A stretch of 64,000 nt of DNA, from contig OX235275.1 of NCBI GenBank assembly GCA_944472155.2, forward strand, positions 52,779,228 to 52,843,227, in the 5' to 3' direction. The translations under genes were made by a program, and so were the position numbers. Below, in pieces: positions 61,646-64,000 of this stretch (its first letter is position 1; each line of letters begins with the position of its first letter). The notes under the pieces were generated by a model. It did not search any database. It worked only from the letters and a program-made list of their open reading frames with translations, and was not told where the DNA came from. The stretch comes from Trichobilharzia szidati. Its lineage: Eukaryota > Platyhelminthes > Trematoda > Strigeidida > Schistosomatidae.

Positions 61646-62095
61646 GTAAGTTTTCTTTCATTTTCACCTAATTCACCATTATTATTGCTATTAATTATTA
61701 CGGATTCTAGGGCCCGTTTACACAATTGGTTTGGATTAAACAGGTTCCCCTAGGTAGAGGAGCTACCTGTATGTTCACCAGTCGGGTAGTAAGCGACAGA
61801 CGTTCGGACTCACCCCTTCACTTTTATGTGAGGAACACTCCCACCAAATGAAGTCAGTGATGAATAGGAGTTACGTCGCAGGAAGCTACGAAGGCATGTG
61901 GCCGAAGTTTATCCAACCTCAGCGATACGAGATCCTTTACGGGGGGGGGACAATTAGCTATACGGTATTTTGTGGAGGGTAATAATACTACTCGACTGTT
62001 CGAACTTTGTTAAAGTATAATGCGGTTCGAACCCTTGATCTTGTGAATGGCTACTGAGCAACGCCCTAGACTAGTGAGGAATAGCTCCATCGCTA
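61646..62095. other. Duplication copy 2, intron part
   Basis: Aligns with 5153-5640. The same GGTTCGAACCCTTGATCTTG tRNA-like motif is present near 62022, and a G run at 61940-61947. Nothing else. Confidence 0.5.
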
Positions 62096-62710
62096 TGAAA
62101 TGTAAAGGAAATTAAATGACATTCATTTAGAGAATAGTGAAAAAAATGGTTAGTTTTGATATAACTAGTCTTTACACTAATATACTAATCAAAATGGCCT
62201 TAGAAGCGATTAAAAGAGAACCAACTTCTTAGTCATAGGACAAAGCTGCCCATTGAGAAAATTATTTTAGGAATTCAATTATGCCTCACATCTACTAACT
62301 TTAAATTTCAGGGAAAATGTATAAACAGAGAGAAGGTGTAGCAATGGAATCACCACCAATATCCCCTATGGTAGCAGACACCTTTATGGATAGCTGGTAG
62401 GAAAAACATTGCTCCTAATGCGTCTAATCCTACTCCAAATATATGGTGAAGATATGTGGATGACACTTTCACAGTGTTAAAAACAGAACATATCTCTCTC
62501 TAGCTTCTTGACACATATAAACTCACTAGTAAAGGGAATAAAAGTTACATTAGAGTCGGAAAATGAACAAGGAGAATTAGCTGTGATGTTAGATTGTAAA
62601 GTAAAACGAACAGAAGAAGGTAAACTTCATACTAGCGTTTACAAAAAGCCAACGCATTCTGCTAATAGATATTTAGACTTTAATTCATCTCATTCGTTCG
62701 TTATCTGTCT

Positions 62711-62965
62711 GTGAAGGCAGGCTTATTTAAGTGTCTAACAAACCGAGCAATAGCACTAAGTAGTACAACAAAAAGCCTAAACGATGAAATGAAACAGATA
62801 GAAGAGGCGTTGGTGTTAAATAACTATCCTATAAAGTTCATTAGGAATATCAAAAAAGGTCACAAGCAAAATAAAAATAATGGTGAAACTAATAATTATA
62901 ACATAAATAAGAGAGAATATAAGGCATCTACAGTAGTTTTATCATATAAGGAGGGGACATCTTAG
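62711..62965 (+). pseudogene. PLE linker fragment
   Basis: 84 open codons with MKQIEEALVLNNYPIKFIRN and NINKREYKASTVVLSYKEGT, the segment that joins RT and GIY-YIG in this PLE family (same as 11640-11910). The frame ends at the SINE4 side. Better preserved than in copy 1. Confidence 0.65.
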
Positions 62966-62974
62966 AATCTGCGT

Positions 62975-63220
62975 AGGATTTAGTGCGTCGGTGGTATAGC
63001 GGTTAGAACGCTCGCCGACCATACACATGGTCCGGGGTTCGATCCCCGGCCGACACACTCCTTTACCTCGCTAAGCTAGAAATAATGCTGGTAAAGAGGA
63101 AAGGTTGGGCATGAGGCTAGCAACCCCATCCTGTAAAATAATCACTGCTACTGAAACTTCAAGCCACTAGCTTGAAGCCCTATGTTCCACTGGGAACGTG
63201 AAGGAAAAAAAAGGATTTTT
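62975..63220 (+). repeat. SINE4 insertion with target-site duplication
   Basis: AGGATTTA (62975-62982) and AGGATTTTT (63212-63220) flank it; copy 1 has the undisturbed site (GTAGGATTCTTAATAC at about 6520). Head GTGCGTCGGTGGTATAGCGG, B box GGTTCGATCCCCGG, tail TTGAAGCCCTATGTTCCACT. It inserted after the segmental duplication, or was never in copy 1. Confidence 0.85.
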
Positions 63221-64000
63221 AATAAAGCAGGAACTAGTGTGGTATTCAAACCTACAAACTCACTCAGATAGGACAAGCTCTGTAGGTTAAAGGACCCTGT
63301 CGGTGGACTTAATTAGACAAAATAATATAATTTACAAAATACCCTGCAATGACTGTGAGTTAGGTCAACTACACAGGCCAGTCAAACTAGTAGGTCAGGG
63401 GTAGTCAGATTGTCGGAACATGAGAATTTAACTAAGGTAAGAATGGTTGACCCCGAGAAGATAAGTAATTTAGATAAAAACTCAACACTACATTGCACTG
63501 CATGCTTTAAAACACAACCACATAACAGGGTGGAGGAGGGTTAACATTCTAAGAAGTGATATAGGTGGATGGAGAGAGGTGTTGATTACTGAATCCTTGT
63601 TCATCGAGTCTACACCCAACAAATTCAATAGAATTGACTCAATGCAAATACCAGAGATATGGAAGGTATTATTACCGCCAGTCAGTCAAATCGGAGGAGG
63701 ATAATAAATAATCTTAAAATTCTATTTCAATTCACGTACATCATAACATTTTAACAAGTTACTTATTTTGACTATAAAAACACTCGTCTTATTTCCCATC
63801 TGATTGTAATTGATCAATAACACTCGTATTATTATTTCTGAATGTACATTATCTTACAGTGATTTTATTCAAATGTCTAATCACCAATTTTTACTCATGT
63901 ATATAAATGAATCAAGAAAGTTGTGTGAGTAGTGCCTTGATATGATGATTATGAGCAGTAGTAATAAATTGTGCTCGATAGGTGGTCATCAGTAAGGAAT

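Larger units (their letters stand above)
58131..63990. repeat. Segmental duplication, copy 2
   Basis: Direct repeat of 1-7260, lacking the SM-alpha (1510-2100) and PLE (3959-4976) insertions of copy 1, and carrying a SINE4 insertion (62983-63211) that copy 1 lacks. Similarity ends at GGTGGTCATCAGT close to the window end, so the right border is uncertain. Confidence 0.85.
62100..63990 (+). mobile_element. PLE with RT remnants (duplication copy), hit by SINE4
   Basis: Counterpart of 5640-7260. The RT part is more decayed (ATGGAATCACCACCAATATC; YVDDTF kept but out of frame). 62508-62714 encodes FESENEQGELAVMLDCKVKR-like linker and 62711-62965 KCLTNRAIALSSTTKSLNDE then EEALVLNNYPIKFIRNIKKG. The SINE4 lies at 62983-63211. 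Confidence 0.75.

Noticed and set aside
1..64000. CRISPR arrays, operons or bacterial promoters
   Set aside because: The window is eukaryotic; the repeats are dispersed transposons with no regular spacer pattern.

Overview
This is a repeat-dense, AT-rich eukaryotic window from a trematode, most likely a schistosome. The reasons are copies of an SM-alpha-type tRNA-promoter/hammerhead repeat, many Penelope-like elements (PLEs), two RTE-like LINE families of the SR2/SR3/Perere kind and Merlin DNA transposons. The species is an inference; no search was run. Names used below: LINE-A (full copy 35346-38570), LINE-B (52870-56430), LINE-C (Jockey/CR1-like fragments), and SINE2, SINE3 and SINE4 for three tRNA-promoter repeats other than SM-alpha.

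One host gene spans the window on the + strand. Seven short exons (5092, 7408, 10948, 31815, 45270, 48235 and 50810) have GT/AG borders and chain in perfect reading phase. The last three encode a peptide close to the pre-UBX and UBX region of ASPSCR1/TUG (UBXD9). Its 5' end and last exons lie outside the window or were not recognised. Nearly everything else is intronic transposon sequence.

Layout: 1-7260 is one copy of a segmental duplication whose second copy is 58131-63990. Both carry the first exon, but the second exon copy has a 20-bp insertion. The copies differ by clean transposon insertions, which gives natural empty sites. 7.5-31.8 kb holds LINE-B and LINE-A fragments, PLEs, SINEs and a Merlin copy on the minus strand. 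32-45 kb holds a second Merlin invaded by a full-length LINE-A with target-site duplication, then many LINE-A 3' fragments, an assembly gap (42225-42718) and a foldback element. 46.4-48.2 kb is an almost exact PLE palindrome with 872-bp arms. 51-58.5 kb holds a nearly full-length LINE-B and more LINE-A pieces.

The most interesting theme is self-cleaving RNA. Three tRNA-promoter repeat families (SM-alpha, SINE2, SINE3) each carry a hammerhead-like fold just after the pol III B box, each with an 8-nt self-complementary helix III, the hallmark of dimer-dependent hammerheads. One SINE2 copy (17728-17773, minus) keeps every core residue. The PLE ends carry at least three further hammerhead types, including a complete one encoded on both strands of a 143-bp-arm palindrome (23940-24236). 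SINE4 instead ends in the LINE-A 3' tail, which suggests LINE-A moves it. All boundaries of old repeats are approximate.
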